From JACZST01 sp964195155 (GTDB lineage: Bacteria; Actinomycetota; Acidimicrobiia; Spongiisociales; UBA5794): a stretch of DNA of 56,371 nucleotides. Location: NCBI GenBank assembly GCA_964195155.1, contig CAXMOP010000007.1, positions 1 through 56,371 on the forward strand, in the 5' to 3' direction. Each line of letters begins with the position of its first letter. Position 1 is the stretch's first letter. The notes under the pieces were generated by a model. The model ran no database searches. It was not told the DNA's origin and worked only from the letters and a program-made list of their open reading frames with translations. Positions 30,862-39,692 of this stretch are shown piece by piece. The translations under genes and the position numbers were made by a program.

Positions 30862-32596
30862 CGGTGGGTACCCGCTCCATCTCCACCAGACGGCCGGGCC
30901 CGATCCTGGCGATTTCGTCGCTCACCACGAACCCGTTGGCCTCGAACCGGTCGACCTCGTCGTCGGACGACGCCAGCAACACGAACCGCTCGATCGGCGC
31001 CGCGGAGAAGCGGTCGATGTAGACCATCACGTCGTCCTCAGGCATCAGTAGGTAGCGGGTGTCGCCGACCGTCTCCCACGCCAACCTGCCCACGTTGGTG
31101 AACGGGGAGAAGACCACCGGTCCTCCGCCGTCACCTGCCGGTCCGGCAACCGTTGCGGCGTCGGCGAGCTCGTTCACGACGCCGACCGTTGCGGTGTGCC
31201 GATCGGCAATGAGACGGACCGAGGTCACGGTCATCGCCGCGGCGCCGATGACCATCGCGGCGATCACGACCGATGCGGTTCTCCGGTCAATGCGCTCCAC
31301 CGCAGCAGAGATCGCCGCGATCGCAGGCGGCACCGCCGCGGGCAGGGCAACGAAGAGGTAGCGACCACCCCACTGCACCCCTCCGCCGCCGAAATCCTGG
31401 GTGATGAGCACCGCAACTGCGTACACCCCCGCAATGAGCAGCAGGAACCGATACCGCGGCGAGGACCACACCTCACTGCGGATCGCCGCCAGTCCGCCCA
31501 CGAGCAGCGGGAACGCCAGCAGGATGCCGTACACGTGGACCGGGCCAACGACGAGCAGGACGGCTGCACTGACCATCGCAGCCACGGCGTGGAAGACGTG
31601 GCGGCCGGAAGCCGCCTGGTCGACGCGGAGCCACACGATGAGCAGCACCGTGAACGCGGCGAGGCCGTACACGGCGATGATGCCGATGGGATCGTCGGTA
31701 ACGCGAAGCAGTACCGTCGATCCGGCGTTGACGATCCGTTCGATGGCACTCGGTGCCGTGGTGTCGACCGGTACTGAGAGCGACCCGGCGACTCGCTGCT
31801 CGAACAGCAGATTCGCCCCGAATCCGGCAACGGCAGCCAACCCCACGGCTGCTGCGATGCCGATTCGCCCGAGATGAACGGGCCGGATCGAGAACAGCAC
31901 CAGAGCGAAGGCGACCGCTCCACCGAACAGCAGCGCCTCGTTGCGGAACTGCGGTCCGAGCGCCACCGCCGCGATCAACGGCACGGCCCACCACAGGCGG
32001 CCCTGCAGCACGCCGATTGCCGCAGCAACTGCGGCCGCGGCGAGGGCGACGCCGATCGTGTGGGATGTCGAGGTGTACGAATAGATCACGAGCGGGCCGC
32101 CGAGACCGATCGCCCACAGCGCCCACCGACCGCTCCCCCGTCGCAGACGCTCGGCGGTGGCGCCGACGATCCAGCCGGCGGCGGCCGTTGCCAGGATCGA
32201 CAGCGCAATGAAGCCGAACGATCCCAGCGCTCGCACGGCACCACCGAGCAGCAGCGAGGCCGCAACGTGCTTGGCAAATGGGGTATACCGGTCGCCGTTG
32301 ATCGTCGCCGACTCGATGGGGACCGTGACTTCCTCGGGATCCAGGCCGGCAAATGGGCGCCCCAACGCCCACGGTTCACCCTCCGCCAGAAGCTCGGCCT
32401 CGAGTCGCATCCCTCCTTCGTCGGCCAGCCAAACCGGCCCGCTCTCGGTGAAAGGGAGGATGACCAGAAGCGCAATGAGCAGGAGGAATGCATGCACCCC
32501 CAGCGGGGCCGCCCAAGCAACGTCCGCTAGCCGGCGCAATGCGCGCGGCTGGTCGCCGGAGGAGGGGGCAGGCGGCTCGATGACATCCGGCTGCAT
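30854..32596 (-). CDS. Large polytopic membrane protein, glycosyltransferase-like
   Basis: 580 residues from the ATG at 32596. More than ten hydrophobic segments, with a first extracytoplasmic loop carrying WLADEGGMRLEAELLAEGEP and the block NGDRYTPFAKHVAASLLLGG. The architecture resembles GT-C enzymes (acidic residues in the first loop, lipid-linked donor), but I cannot assign a family. The C-terminal 140 residues are soluble. Co-oriented and overlapping with the GT87-like gene, suggesting a shared envelope-glycan role. TAGGGT lies 7 nt before the ATG. Confidence 0.65.
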   Translation of the reverse strand: MQPDVIEPPAPSSGDQPRALRRLADVAWAAPLGVHAFLLLIALLVILPFTESGPVWLADEGGMRLEAELLAEGEPWALGRPFAGLDPEEVTVPIESATINGDRYTPFAKHVAASLLLGGAVRALGSFGFIALSILATAAAGWIVGATAERLRRGSGRWALWAIGLGGPLVIYSYTSTSHTIGVALAAAAVAAAIGVLQGRLWWAVPLIAAVALGPQFRNEALLFGGAVAFALVLFSIRPVHLGRIGIAAAVGLAAVAGFGANLLFEQRVAGSLSVPVDTTAPSAIERIVNAGSTVLLRVTDDPIGIIAVYGLAAFTVLLIVWLRVDQAASGRHVFHAVAAMVSAAVLLVVGPVHVYGILLAFPLLVGGLAAIRSEVWSSPRYRFLLLIAGVYAVAVLITQDFGGGGVQWGGRYLFVALPAAVPPAIAAISAAVERIDRRTASVVIAAMVIGAAAMTVTSVRLIADRHTATVGVVNELADAATVAGPAGDGGGPVVFSPFTNVGRLAWETVGDTRYLLMPEDDVMVYIDRFSAAPIERFVLLASSDDEVDRFEANGFVVSDEIARIGPGRLVEMERVPTDD

Positions 32597-32603
32597 GACG
32601 GCG

Positions 32604-32609
32604 ACCCTA
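32604..32609 (-). promoter_or_regulatory. -10 box (TAGGGT) for a leaderless membrane-protein start
   Basis: TAGGGT, 7 nt, then ATG. The spacing favours the start at 32596 over the upstream alternative. Confidence 0.45.
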
Positions 32610-32655
32610 CCCGGGGGGTGGCGGAAGACCATGGGTTCCTGCGAGACTCGGGGAT

Positions 32656-33273
32656 ATGAACCTCACTGTTATCGACCACCCCCTGACCCGGCATTACCTA
32701 ACCATTCTGCGCGACGAGAACACCGGCCCCGAATCGTTTCGGTGGGCGGCAAGGAGCCTCACCTACACCCTGGTGATCGAGGCGACCAAGCGGCTGAGCC
32801 TCACCGAGGTCACGGTGAAGACACCGATGGAAGAAACCACCGGGTACCGCGTCGACAATGTGGTGGCGATCGCGGTGTTGCGAGCCGGGCTCGGGATGCT
32901 CGATGCAGTGCTGGACATGATCCCGGACTGCAAGGTGGGCTTCGCCGGGGTGCAGCGCGACGAGGAAACGGCCACGCCCATGGAGTACTACACCAAATTT
33001 CCCGATCTCTCCTCGGCATCGGTGCTGATCCTCGAACCGATGCTGGCAACGGGCGGATCGCTGTCCTGGGCGGTTGACAAGGCAAAGGAATCCGGAGCCA
33101 CCGCCATTCATGCCCTGTGTGTCGTGACCGCGCCCGACGGTGCGGCGCGGATGTACGACGATCATCCCGACGTTTCGGTCATCGCGGCGAGCCATGACCG
33201 CGACCTCAACGACGCCAAGTACATCGTTCCCGGCCTCGGCGACATGGGCGACCGTCTTTTCGGCACGCCGTGA
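32656..33273 (+). CDS. upp: Uracil phosphoribosyltransferase
   Basis: 205 residues, normal length. Begins NLTVIDHPLTRHYLTILRDE, then AVLRAGLGMLDAVLDMIPDC, the PRPP-binding loop LILEPMLATGGSLS, and the C-terminal uracil-binding block YIVPGLGDMGDRLFGTP. It converts uracil and PRPP to UMP. First gene of a plus-strand nucleoside-salvage cluster with deoA and punA. Confidence 0.96.
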   Translation: MNLTVIDHPLTRHYLTILRDENTGPESFRWAARSLTYTLVIEATKRLSLTEVTVKTPMEETTGYRVDNVVAIAVLRAGLGMLDAVLDMIPDCKVGFAGVQRDEETATPMEYYTKFPDLSSASVLILEPMLATGGSLSWAVDKAKESGATAIHALCVVTAPDGAARMYDDHPDVSVIAASHDRDLNDAKYIVPGLGDMGDRLFGTP

Positions 33274-33310
33274 CCAACCGGTCGGCCGCCGACATCGACA
33301 CCGAGACGCC

Positions 33311-33586
33311 ATGATCGACTTCACCACCGCAGCAATCGAGGTCATCGAGGGGCTCGAACCCGGCGAGGTGATGTCCTACGGCGAGGTCGCCGAAGAGGCC
33401 GGGTTCCCCGGTGCGGCACGCGCCGTGGGAAACCTCCTGGCAACGACCGCGGGGCTCCCGTGGTGGCGGATCGTCACCCAGAGCGGTCGGCTGGCTCCGG
33501 AGCACGAGCAGCGCCAGTCGGAGCTGCTGCGATCCGAGGGGGTCGTCGTGCGCGACGGACGGGTCGATCTCGAGAGCGTGCCATGA
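33311..33586 (+). CDS. Alkyltransferase-like (ATL) protein, MGMT family without the reactive cysteine
   Basis: 91 residues. MGMT-type DNA-binding features are present (PGEVMSYGEVAEEAGFPGAA, RAVGNLLATT), but the active-site PCHR motif reads PWWRIV, with Trp replacing Cys. This is the defining change of ATL proteins, which bind O6-alkylguanine lesions and hand them to nucleotide excision repair. The stop overlaps the deoA start, an odd coupling to nucleoside salvage. Confidence 0.85.
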   Translation: MIDFTTAAIEVIEGLEPGEVMSYGEVAEEAGFPGAARAVGNLLATTAGLPWWRIVTQSGRLAPEHEQRQSELLRSEGVVVRDGRVDLESVP

Positions 33587-34896
33587 CCTTCACGATGCAG
33601 GAGCTGATCTCCGCCAAGCGAGAAGGCAAGGCGCTCACCCAGGAGCAGCTCTTCTGGATCGTCGATTCGTACACCGAAGACGCCATCCCCGACTATCAAA
33701 TGGCCCCGTTCCTGATGGCGGTGCTGTTCCAGGGGATGGATGACGCCGAGCTTGGTTGCTGGACCGACGCGATGCTCTCCTCCGGCGAACTGCTCGATCT
33801 TTCCTCGTCGCCGCTGCCGAAGGTCGACAAACACTCCACCGGCGGTGTCGGCGATAAGATCAGCCTGCCCCTGGCCCCGATGGTCGCGGCATGCGGCGTG
33901 GCGGTGCCGATGATGTCGGGGCACGGGCTGGGCCATACCGGGGGAACCCTGGACAAGCTCGAGTCGATCCCCGGGTTCCGCACTCAGATCGGCATTGACG
34001 AGTTCGCACGCCAGCTCGACGCCATCGGGATCGTGCTCGCCGGCCAATCCGAAAGCCTGGTCCCGGCCGATCGCCGGATCTACGCCCTCCGTGATGCCAC
34101 GGGAACGGTTCCTTCGGTCCCACTCATCGCGTCTTCGATCATGTCCAAGAAGCTGGTGGCGAAGGACGATCTCGACGGCCTCGTGCTCGACGTCAAGGTC
34201 GGCAGCGGAGCGTTCATGAAGAACATCGACGACGCCCGCGTCCTGGCCGAGACGATGGTCTCGATTGGTGGCTCGTACGGAACGTCGGTCGTCGCCCTGC
34301 TCACTGCGATGGATCAGCCGCTCGGTGCCGAGGTAGGGAACGCCAACGAGGTGGAGGAGTCGATCGCAATACTCCGCGGTGAAGGTCCTGCCGACGTTGT
34401 CGAACTGACGATGATCCTCGGCGAGGAGATGCTGCTCGCCGCGGGATCAGACGACCGCGAGGCGGCACGGGCGACCCTCGAGGACGCCATCGCCTCGGGT
34501 GCCGCACTGGAGAAGTTCGCCGAGGTCATCGCCGCGCAAGGCGGCGATCCCGCGATTCTCGAAGACGGAGCCCTGCTCCCGGCGGCACGGGACACCCAGG
34601 TGGTGACCTCCCTCCGGGAGGGAACCGTGTCTCGCTGCGATGCCCTGACGGTGGGAAGGGCCGCCGTCCGGCTCGGCGCAGGGCGCACCGAAAAGGGGGA
34701 CGAGGTCGACCACGGTGTCGGCATCACCCTGCACGCCAAGGTCGGGGATGCGGTCACCGCCGGGGCGCCTCTTGCCACGGTTCGCTATCGGTCACGCCAC
34801 CGCCTCGAGGCCTGCCTGGCCGTGTTGGAAACGGCGTGGGATTATGCGGACGATTCCCAGCCGACGCGACCGCTCATTCTCGGGGAGGTGCGATGA
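33583..34896 (+). CDS. deoA: Thymidine/pyrimidine-nucleoside phosphorylase
   Basis: 437 residues from the ATG at 33583. Signature blocks are KVDKHSTGGVGDKISLPLAP (phosphate binding), MSGHGLGHTGGTLDKLESIP, MSKKLVAKDDLDGLVLDVKV, and a C-terminal barrel-sandwich domain (GITLHAKVGDAVTAGAPLAT). It splits thymidine and deoxyuridine (or uridine) to base and sugar phosphate. Coupled by ATGA overlaps on both sides to the ATL gene and punA. Confidence 0.95.
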   Translation: MTFTMQELISAKREGKALTQEQLFWIVDSYTEDAIPDYQMAPFLMAVLFQGMDDAELGCWTDAMLSSGELLDLSSSPLPKVDKHSTGGVGDKISLPLAPMVAACGVAVPMMSGHGLGHTGGTLDKLESIPGFRTQIGIDEFARQLDAIGIVLAGQSESLVPADRRIYALRDATGTVPSVPLIASSIMSKKLVAKDDLDGLVLDVKVGSGAFMKNIDDARVLAETMVSIGGSYGTSVVALLTAMDQPLGAEVGNANEVEESIAILRGEGPADVVELTMILGEEMLLAAGSDDREAARATLEDAIASGAALEKFAEVIAAQGGDPAILEDGALLPAARDTQVVTSLREGTVSRCDALTVGRAAVRLGAGRTEKGDEVDHGVGITLHAKVGDAVTAGAPLATVRYRSRHRLEACLAVLETAWDYADDSQPTRPLILGEVR

Positions 34897-35720
34897 ACTA
34901 TGACCCACTGAAGACCGCTGCAGACGCGATCGCCACGGCGACCGGGCGAGACCGCCATGACACCGCGGTCGTGCTCGGCTCCGGCTTGAGCAGCTACGCC
35001 GCCGAGCTGGACGGCGCGATCGCCATCGAGTATTCGGACATCCCGAATTTCCCGGTGCCCCGAGTCATCGGGCACGGTGGAACGCTGTACTCGGTCCCCA
35101 TCGGAGACGGCTCGGCACTGTTCTTCGCAGGCCGGGTCCACGCGTATGAGGGCTGGGATCTCGACGATGTCGTCTTCGGGGTACGGTCCGCCGCACTCAG
35201 CGGATGCCGAACCGTTCTGCTGACCAACGCCGCCGGGGGGATCGGCGATCGGATGATCCCCGGAGCGCTGGTCGCCATCAAGGACCATGTCAACCTCACT
35301 GCGAGGAACCCCCTCGTCGGCCCTAACGACGACCGGATCGGGCCCCGCTTCCCGGACATGAGCGAGTTGTACAGCGAGCGGTTGCGCGGTTTGATCCGCG
35401 ATTCGTTCACCGCGGCCGATACGCCGTACCGCGAGGGCGTGTATGCGTGGTTCCTCGGCCCGAGCTACGAGACACCGGCCGAGGTGCGGATGGCCGAAGG
35501 CGCAGGCGCAGATCTGGTCGGCATGTCCACCGTGCCCGAAGCCATTGCGCTGCGGCACATGGGCGTCGAAGTTGCCGGGATTTCGCTGGTGACCAACTAC
35601 GCGGCCGGGATCATCGACGCGCCCCTCAGCCACGACGAGGTGACCGAGACCGCCACGGCTGCCATGGGACGGTTCCGTGCCGTCCTCGGAACCCTGGTCC
35701 CGAAGCTCGTCGCCGCATGA
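34893..35720 (+). CDS. punA: Purine nucleoside phosphorylase
   Basis: 275 residues. Trimeric PNP motifs are complete: VVLGSGLSSYAAEL, VIGHGGTLYSVPIG, FAGRVHAYEGWDLDDVVFGV, LLTNAAGGIGDRMIPG, and the purine-site block DLVGMSTVPEAIALRHMGVE followed by LVTNYAAG. It phosphorolyses (deoxy)guanosine and inosine. The start overlaps the deoA stop, completing the salvage operon. Confidence 0.95.
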   Translation: MNYDPLKTAADAIATATGRDRHDTAVVLGSGLSSYAAELDGAIAIEYSDIPNFPVPRVIGHGGTLYSVPIGDGSALFFAGRVHAYEGWDLDDVVFGVRSAALSGCRTVLLTNAAGGIGDRMIPGALVAIKDHVNLTARNPLVGPNDDRIGPRFPDMSELYSERLRGLIRDSFTAADTPYREGVYAWFLGPSYETPAEVRMAEGAGADLVGMSTVPEAIALRHMGVEVAGISLVTNYAAGIIDAPLSHDEVTETATAAMGRFRAVLGTLVPKLVAA

Positions 35721-35772
35721 ATCGTTCCAGCGGCGACCTCCGTAACATCTCAAAACCCCGAAGAGGAGCCCC

Positions 35773-36552
35773 ATGAAGATCGCGGTCTGCGTGAAACAGA
35801 TCCCGGACCCGGCCACGCCGTACCAGCTCGATCCCGAGACGCACCTCGTGGTGCGTCCACAGGAGCAGGTGCTCGACGACACCGACCGCTACGGCGTCGA
35901 AGTCGGATTGCAGCTGGCAGACGCCAACGAGGGCAGCAGCGTCACCTTGTTCTCGATGTCACCCTCCGGCTCGTTGCAGGGCATTCGCCAGGCACTTGCC
36001 ATGGGAGCGGACAAGGCGGTGATCATCGATGACGAGGCGCTCCGCGGCTCGGCGGCGTTGACCACCGCACGCGTGCTCGCCGCAGCCATCGAGCGGGAAG
36101 GGTTCGATCTCGTCATCGCCGGAACCGAGTCCACCGACGGGTACACCGGCGTCGTGCCACAGCAGATCGCCGAGATCCTCGACACCCCATCGTTGAGCTT
36201 TTCCCGGAGCGTCGAGGTGAGCGACGGCACGGTGCGGGTGGAACGCCAAACCGAGGGTGGCTATGACGTGGTCGAGGCACCCCTGCCTGTGGTCGTTGCG
36301 GTGACCGCGGGGTCCGTCGAGGCCCGCTACCCGACGTTCAAGGGAATCATGCAGGCGAAACAGAAACCGATCGACGAGCTGACCGCCGCCGATCTCGGGC
36401 TCGCTGCCGACGAGGTCGGCTCCGGGGGGGCCGGCCAGACCATCACCGAAGTTGCGCCGATCGAGGCAAGGCAGGCCGGCGAGGTCGTCGAAGATGAAGG
36501 GGAAGCCCACCTGGCGATCGTTTCGTTGCTCGAAGAAGTAAAGGTGATCTGA
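35773..36552 (+). CDS. etfB: Electron transfer flavoprotein subunit beta
   Basis: 259 residues, with GAGGAG 5 nt upstream. Opens MKIAVCVKQIPDPATPYQLD; core blocks are SPSGSLQGIRQALAMGADKA, AGTESTDGYTGVVPQQIAEI and the tail TFKGIMQAKQKPIDELTAAD. With EtfA it carries electrons from acyl-CoA dehydrogenases to the quinone pool. TGATG overlap with etfA. Confidence 0.95.
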   Translation: MKIAVCVKQIPDPATPYQLDPETHLVVRPQEQVLDDTDRYGVEVGLQLADANEGSSVTLFSMSPSGSLQGIRQALAMGADKAVIIDDEALRGSAALTTARVLAAAIEREGFDLVIAGTESTDGYTGVVPQQIAEILDTPSLSFSRSVEVSDGTVRVERQTEGGYDVVEAPLPVVVAVTAGSVEARYPTFKGIMQAKQKPIDELTAADLGLAADEVGSGGAGQTITEVAPIEARQAGEVVEDEGEAHLAIVSLLEEVKVI

Positions 36553-37496
36553 TGACGGCGATCGTCTTCAGCGAAGAGTCCGACGGCCATGGCTCGGCAT
36601 CGGCCCTCGAGCTCAGCACCAAGGCCAGGGAATTCGGGGACGTGACCGTCTTTCACGTCGGAGCAGGCGCGGCGGACGCTATTGCCGAGCTCGGCGACCA
36701 TGGGGCGACCGCGGTCCACCACCTCGATCCGGGCGAAGGCCTGCCCGCCGCCCCGGCGGCTGCGGCTCTTGCCGACCTGATTGCGTCCGAAGCTCCTTCG
36801 GTGGTGCTATTCGGCATGGGCTACACCGACCGCGACGTCGCAGGACGGCTGTCGGCCCGCACCGGGTCGCCGGTGATCGCCGCCGCGGTCAACGTTTCGA
36901 TCGATCCGGTCGTGGTCACGTCGGAGATCTTCGGCGGCGCCGAGCGCGTCGTCACCGAGGCAACAGCGTCACCTGCACTGGTGATCGTCAGGCCAAAGGC
37001 GTTCGAGCCCGAGCCGAGCGGCGGCGGGGCCCCGGCGGTCACCGTCGTCGCCACGCCCGATGTCGGTCGGTCTGGATCGGCCACCGTGACCGAACGGCAC
37101 GTCGAGGAGCGCGAGGGCCCGGACCTCGAGGCGGCAGGCGTCGTGGTCTCCGGCGGCCGCGGTGTCGGCGGTACCGACAACTGGCATCTCATCGAGGAGC
37201 TCGCCGAGCAGCTCGGCGGCGCCGTCGGCGCCACCAGGGCGGTTGTCGACTCCGGCTGGGTGCCATACAGCCTGCAGGTCGGCCAGACCGGCAAGACCGT
37301 CAAGCCCGCGGTCTATATCGCGGTCGGGATCTCCGGGGCGATGCAACATCTGGTCGGAATGAAGGACGCCACCACGATCATCGCCATCAACAAGGACCCC
37401 GATGCGCCGATCTTCGCCATCGCCGACCTCGGCGTCGTCGGCGACGTGCACCAGGTGCTTCCCAAGCTCATCGAGGAGCTGAAGGCCCGCGGCTGA
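36552..37496 (+). CDS. etfA: Electron transfer flavoprotein subunit alpha
   Basis: 314 residues. The FAD domain is unmistakable: VVSGGRGVGGTDNWHLIEEL, GATRAVVDSGWVPYSLQVGQ, TGKTVKPAVYIAVGISGAMQ and TIIAINKDPDAPIFAIADLG. It binds FAD and docks to dehydrogenases. Paired with etfB. Fits with the enoyl-CoA hydratase and IcmF in pointing to acyl-CoA metabolism, although those genes are not adjacent. Confidence 0.96.
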   Translation: MTAIVFSEESDGHGSASALELSTKAREFGDVTVFHVGAGAADAIAELGDHGATAVHHLDPGEGLPAAPAAAALADLIASEAPSVVLFGMGYTDRDVAGRLSARTGSPVIAAAVNVSIDPVVVTSEIFGGAERVVTEATASPALVIVRPKAFEPEPSGGGAPAVTVVATPDVGRSGSATVTERHVEEREGPDLEAAGVVVSGGRGVGGTDNWHLIEELAEQLGGAVGATRAVVDSGWVPYSLQVGQTGKTVKPAVYIAVGISGAMQHLVGMKDATTIIAINKDPDAPIFAIADLGVVGDVHQVLPKLIEELKARG

Positions 37497-37506
37497 CCAG
37501 CGAGAC

Positions 37507-37818
37507 TCAGGGACGGATGCCGCTGCTCGCGACGGTCTGCATGGTCAGGGCTTCAAAGGAGGCCAAGAGTTCTTGAAGCATGCCGACTCGATCCTGGAAT
37601 CCGTCGACTCCACGCCACGCTTCGATCGCCTCGAGGCTCTCCCAGGGACCAAATGACATGAACACGCGGGGGTCTTCTCGGTCTTGAAGAAGCATCGCCC
37701 AACTGCTTCCCTCCACATGTTCCGCCGTCCAATCCGCCAGGTCGTCCCAACGCTCGATGAAGTCGCCCTCCATGCCGTCCTTGACGACCCACCGCCCGTA
37801 GGTGAACAAGTCGCTCAT
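37507..37818 (-). CDS. Antibiotic biosynthesis monooxygenase (ABM)-like small protein
   Basis: 103 residues from the ATG at 37818, which has GGGAGA 8 nt upstream. The ferredoxin-like dimeric barrel pattern is visible: YGRWVVKDGMEGDFIERWDD, WAMLLQDREDPRVFMSFGPW and EAIEAWRGVDGFQDRVGMLQ. Family members act on small aromatic or heme-like molecules, or only sense them; function here unknown. Convergent with etfA, 10 bp apart. Confidence 0.72.
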   Translation of the reverse strand: MSDLFTYGRWVVKDGMEGDFIERWDDLADWTAEHVEGSSWAMLLQDREDPRVFMSFGPWESLEAIEAWRGVDGFQDRVGMLQELLASFEALTMQTVASSGIRP

Positions 37819-37948
37819 TTTGGTTTCTCCCATCTGCTCGAAGGGTGCTATTGACCAGGCATTCACCCGGTAGTGGAGGCGCGCCACGGCTCGCGTCGGA
37901 GAGTACCGGTCTAGCCTGCCGCCCACATCGACCGAGGGGGGCCTCGCC

Positions 37949-38746
37949 ATGCGATTTCGAGCCATCGTTGCTGTCGCCGTGTTCGTACTGCTGGCAGCCG
38001 CATGTTCATCGACGGATTCGGCGAGTAGCACTGCGCCGCCGACCACGGCCGCGGCGCCCGAATTGAGCACAACGGCAACGACGACGGCGGCCACGACGAC
38101 GACTCAAGCAGCACCGACAACGACAGCGGCTGCCGCCACGTCCGGGGACGCTCAGGAGATCGTCGACGCCAAGGTCATGGCGTTCTCCGAGGCGGCTCCC
38201 GACGACTGGGATGTGTCCGAACAAGCCGACGACGATTTCGACGAGGGCGACTTCACATACGTTTCCTGCCTCGGCGCCGACGACTTCGATCTCGATGAGC
38301 TCGATGAAGCCACACTCGCGGTCCGCGAGATGAGGGCGTCTGCGTCGGGGGGCGCCATTCCGTTTGGCTCGACGAGCGGCATACTCGAAGCCCGCGTCTT
38401 GGAGTCAGAGGAAGCGGCGGCAGCGGTGTTCTCGGTCATCGAGCGCATATACGGAACGGATGAGGGCCGTCAGTGCATGGCCGACGTGATCACGCAAGAG
38501 ATCGGCCAGGACGCTCCCGCCGAATTCGGCGAAGTCACCGTCGAGGAATACCTGGTCGAGGGAGCCGATGTCGGCGCCCGTACTACGTTGACGGCCACCG
38601 GCGGGGGTGTGAGCTTCTCCTTCACGATCGACCTCGTCGCCCATCGCGACGGCGCGTGCACGGTCGTGGCGACCTTCATCTCGTTCGGGGAGCCCTTTCC
38701 CACCGATGTGGCCGACGATCTGTTCTCCGCTGCCGTCGACGCCTGA
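37949..38746 (+). CDS. Putative lipoprotein
   Basis: 265 residues. Lipobox LLAAAC (Cys about 19) is followed by a long Thr/Ala-rich linker. The mature part is acidic (DDDFDEGDFTYVSCLGADDF) with three later regions of strand-like sequence (TLTATGGGVSFSFTIDLVAH, CTVVATFISFGEPFPTDVAD). No family recognised. A TAGCCT about 30 nt upstream may be its promoter. Confidence 0.7.
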   Translation: MRFRAIVAVAVFVLLAAACSSTDSASSTAPPTTAAAPELSTTATTTAATTTTQAAPTTTAAAATSGDAQEIVDAKVMAFSEAAPDDWDVSEQADDDFDEGDFTYVSCLGADDFDLDELDEATLAVREMRASASGGAIPFGSTSGILEARVLESEEAAAAVFSVIERIYGTDEGRQCMADVITQEIGQDAPAEFGEVTVEEYLVEGADVGARTTLTATGGGVSFSFTIDLVAHRDGACTVVATFISFGEPFPTDVADDLFSAAVDA

Positions 38747-38761
38747 CCACCCGAGCCGGGT

Positions 38762-39294
38762 TCATTCTCTCCCAACGAACGCCTCGACGAACGCCGCTCG
38801 TTCATCGATCGGGACGCGTGGAACCTCGATCAGCGTGTACCCGAGGCGCCCGTAGACGTCCTCAACAACCTCCTGAAAGCCCATCACCATGTCGAACGTC
38901 ATCGTGCGCTCGTCGTCGGTGGTGTAGATCTCTTCCCACGGCCGCATAGCGAGAACCTCATCCTGATACGGGGAGCGTTCCGCGGCCTCCATGCTCGCCC
39001 CTGGTCGGTACCGAACCATTCGGCATAGGCGATGCAGTCGGGCACGCCGCGGTCGAACACCACGAGGCCCTGCAGTTCTTGCGCCGTCTCGTAGTGCTCG
39101 ATCGATCGCTGCAAAAGCAGGTCGACGAATACCTCGACCGGCGGTTGCCCGGCGTCGGGGCCCTCGATCAGGCGGTAATCGGCGATCACCGCTCGCGCCG
39201 GTTCCGGCATGCGGTGAATTGCCGGGCCCAGCCGTTCGATGATCGCGGTCTTGCCGGTGCCGGGAGCGCCGGTGACGATATGCAGCCTCGGCAT
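38762..39294 (-). pseudogene. Frameshifted AAA/P-loop ATPase of the COG3911 type
   Basis: Two overlapping frames together encode one protein. The upstream frame has HIVTGAPGTGKTAIIERLGP (Walker A), then LVVFDRGVPDCIAYAEWFGT. The downstream frame has SPYQDEVLAMRPWEEIYTTD, then LGYTLIEVPRVPIDERAAFV, all in the order expected for this family of about 180-residue ATPases. The join is a run of four C (plus strand 38998-39001); one extra base there restores a single frame. It is either a genuine frameshift or a homopolymer sequencing error. Downstream of cdd. Confidence 0.75.
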
Positions 39295-39311
39295 CCCCGG
39301 ACCGTCACTGG

Positions 39312-39692
39312 TCAATCCAACAGCGCCTCGGGCCCGAACGACTCCGGCAGCAGCTCCTCGAAGGTGAACTCATGTTTGTCGTTCATCACCCGCTGGACGC
39401 CGAACTCGCGCATAAGCTGGAGGCAATTCCCACACGGAAAACACTCCTCGCCATCCAGGCAGACAACGGCCACCGTCGAGATGGCCCTGGCGCCGCTGCC
39501 GATGGCCGTCGTGATGGCGTTGGCCTCGGCGCAAACCGATGACCCGTACGCAGCGTTCTCCACGTTGGCCCCGGAAAAGATCTCGCCGTCAGCGGTCACC
39601 ACAACCGCGCCGACCCGGAAATTGCTGTACGGCGAGTAGGACTGTGCTGCGGCCTCGCGGGCCTGGTCGAGTAGTTCTTGAGATTCGGTCAT
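39312..39692 (-). CDS. cdd: Cytidine deaminase
   Basis: 126 residues. Zinc-site motifs SSVCAEANAI (catalytic Glu) and CFPCGNCLQLMREFG are complete, and the N-terminal SYSPYSNFRVGAVVVTADGE is typical. It deaminates cytidine and deoxycytidine, feeding the salvage enzymes encoded 5 kb away on the other strand. The start overlaps the ftsY stop. Confidence 0.95.
   Translation of the reverse strand: MTESQELLDQAREAAAQSYSPYSNFRVGAVVVTADGEIFSGANVENAAYGSSVCAEANAITTAIGSGARAISTVAVVCLDGEECFPCGNCLQLMREFGVQRVMNDKHEFTFEELLPESFGPEALLD

Noticed and set aside
38990..39010. Programmed ribosomal frameshift in the ATPase gene
   Set aside because: There is no slippery heptamer plus downstream structure of known type; a plain homopolymer error or mutation is simpler.
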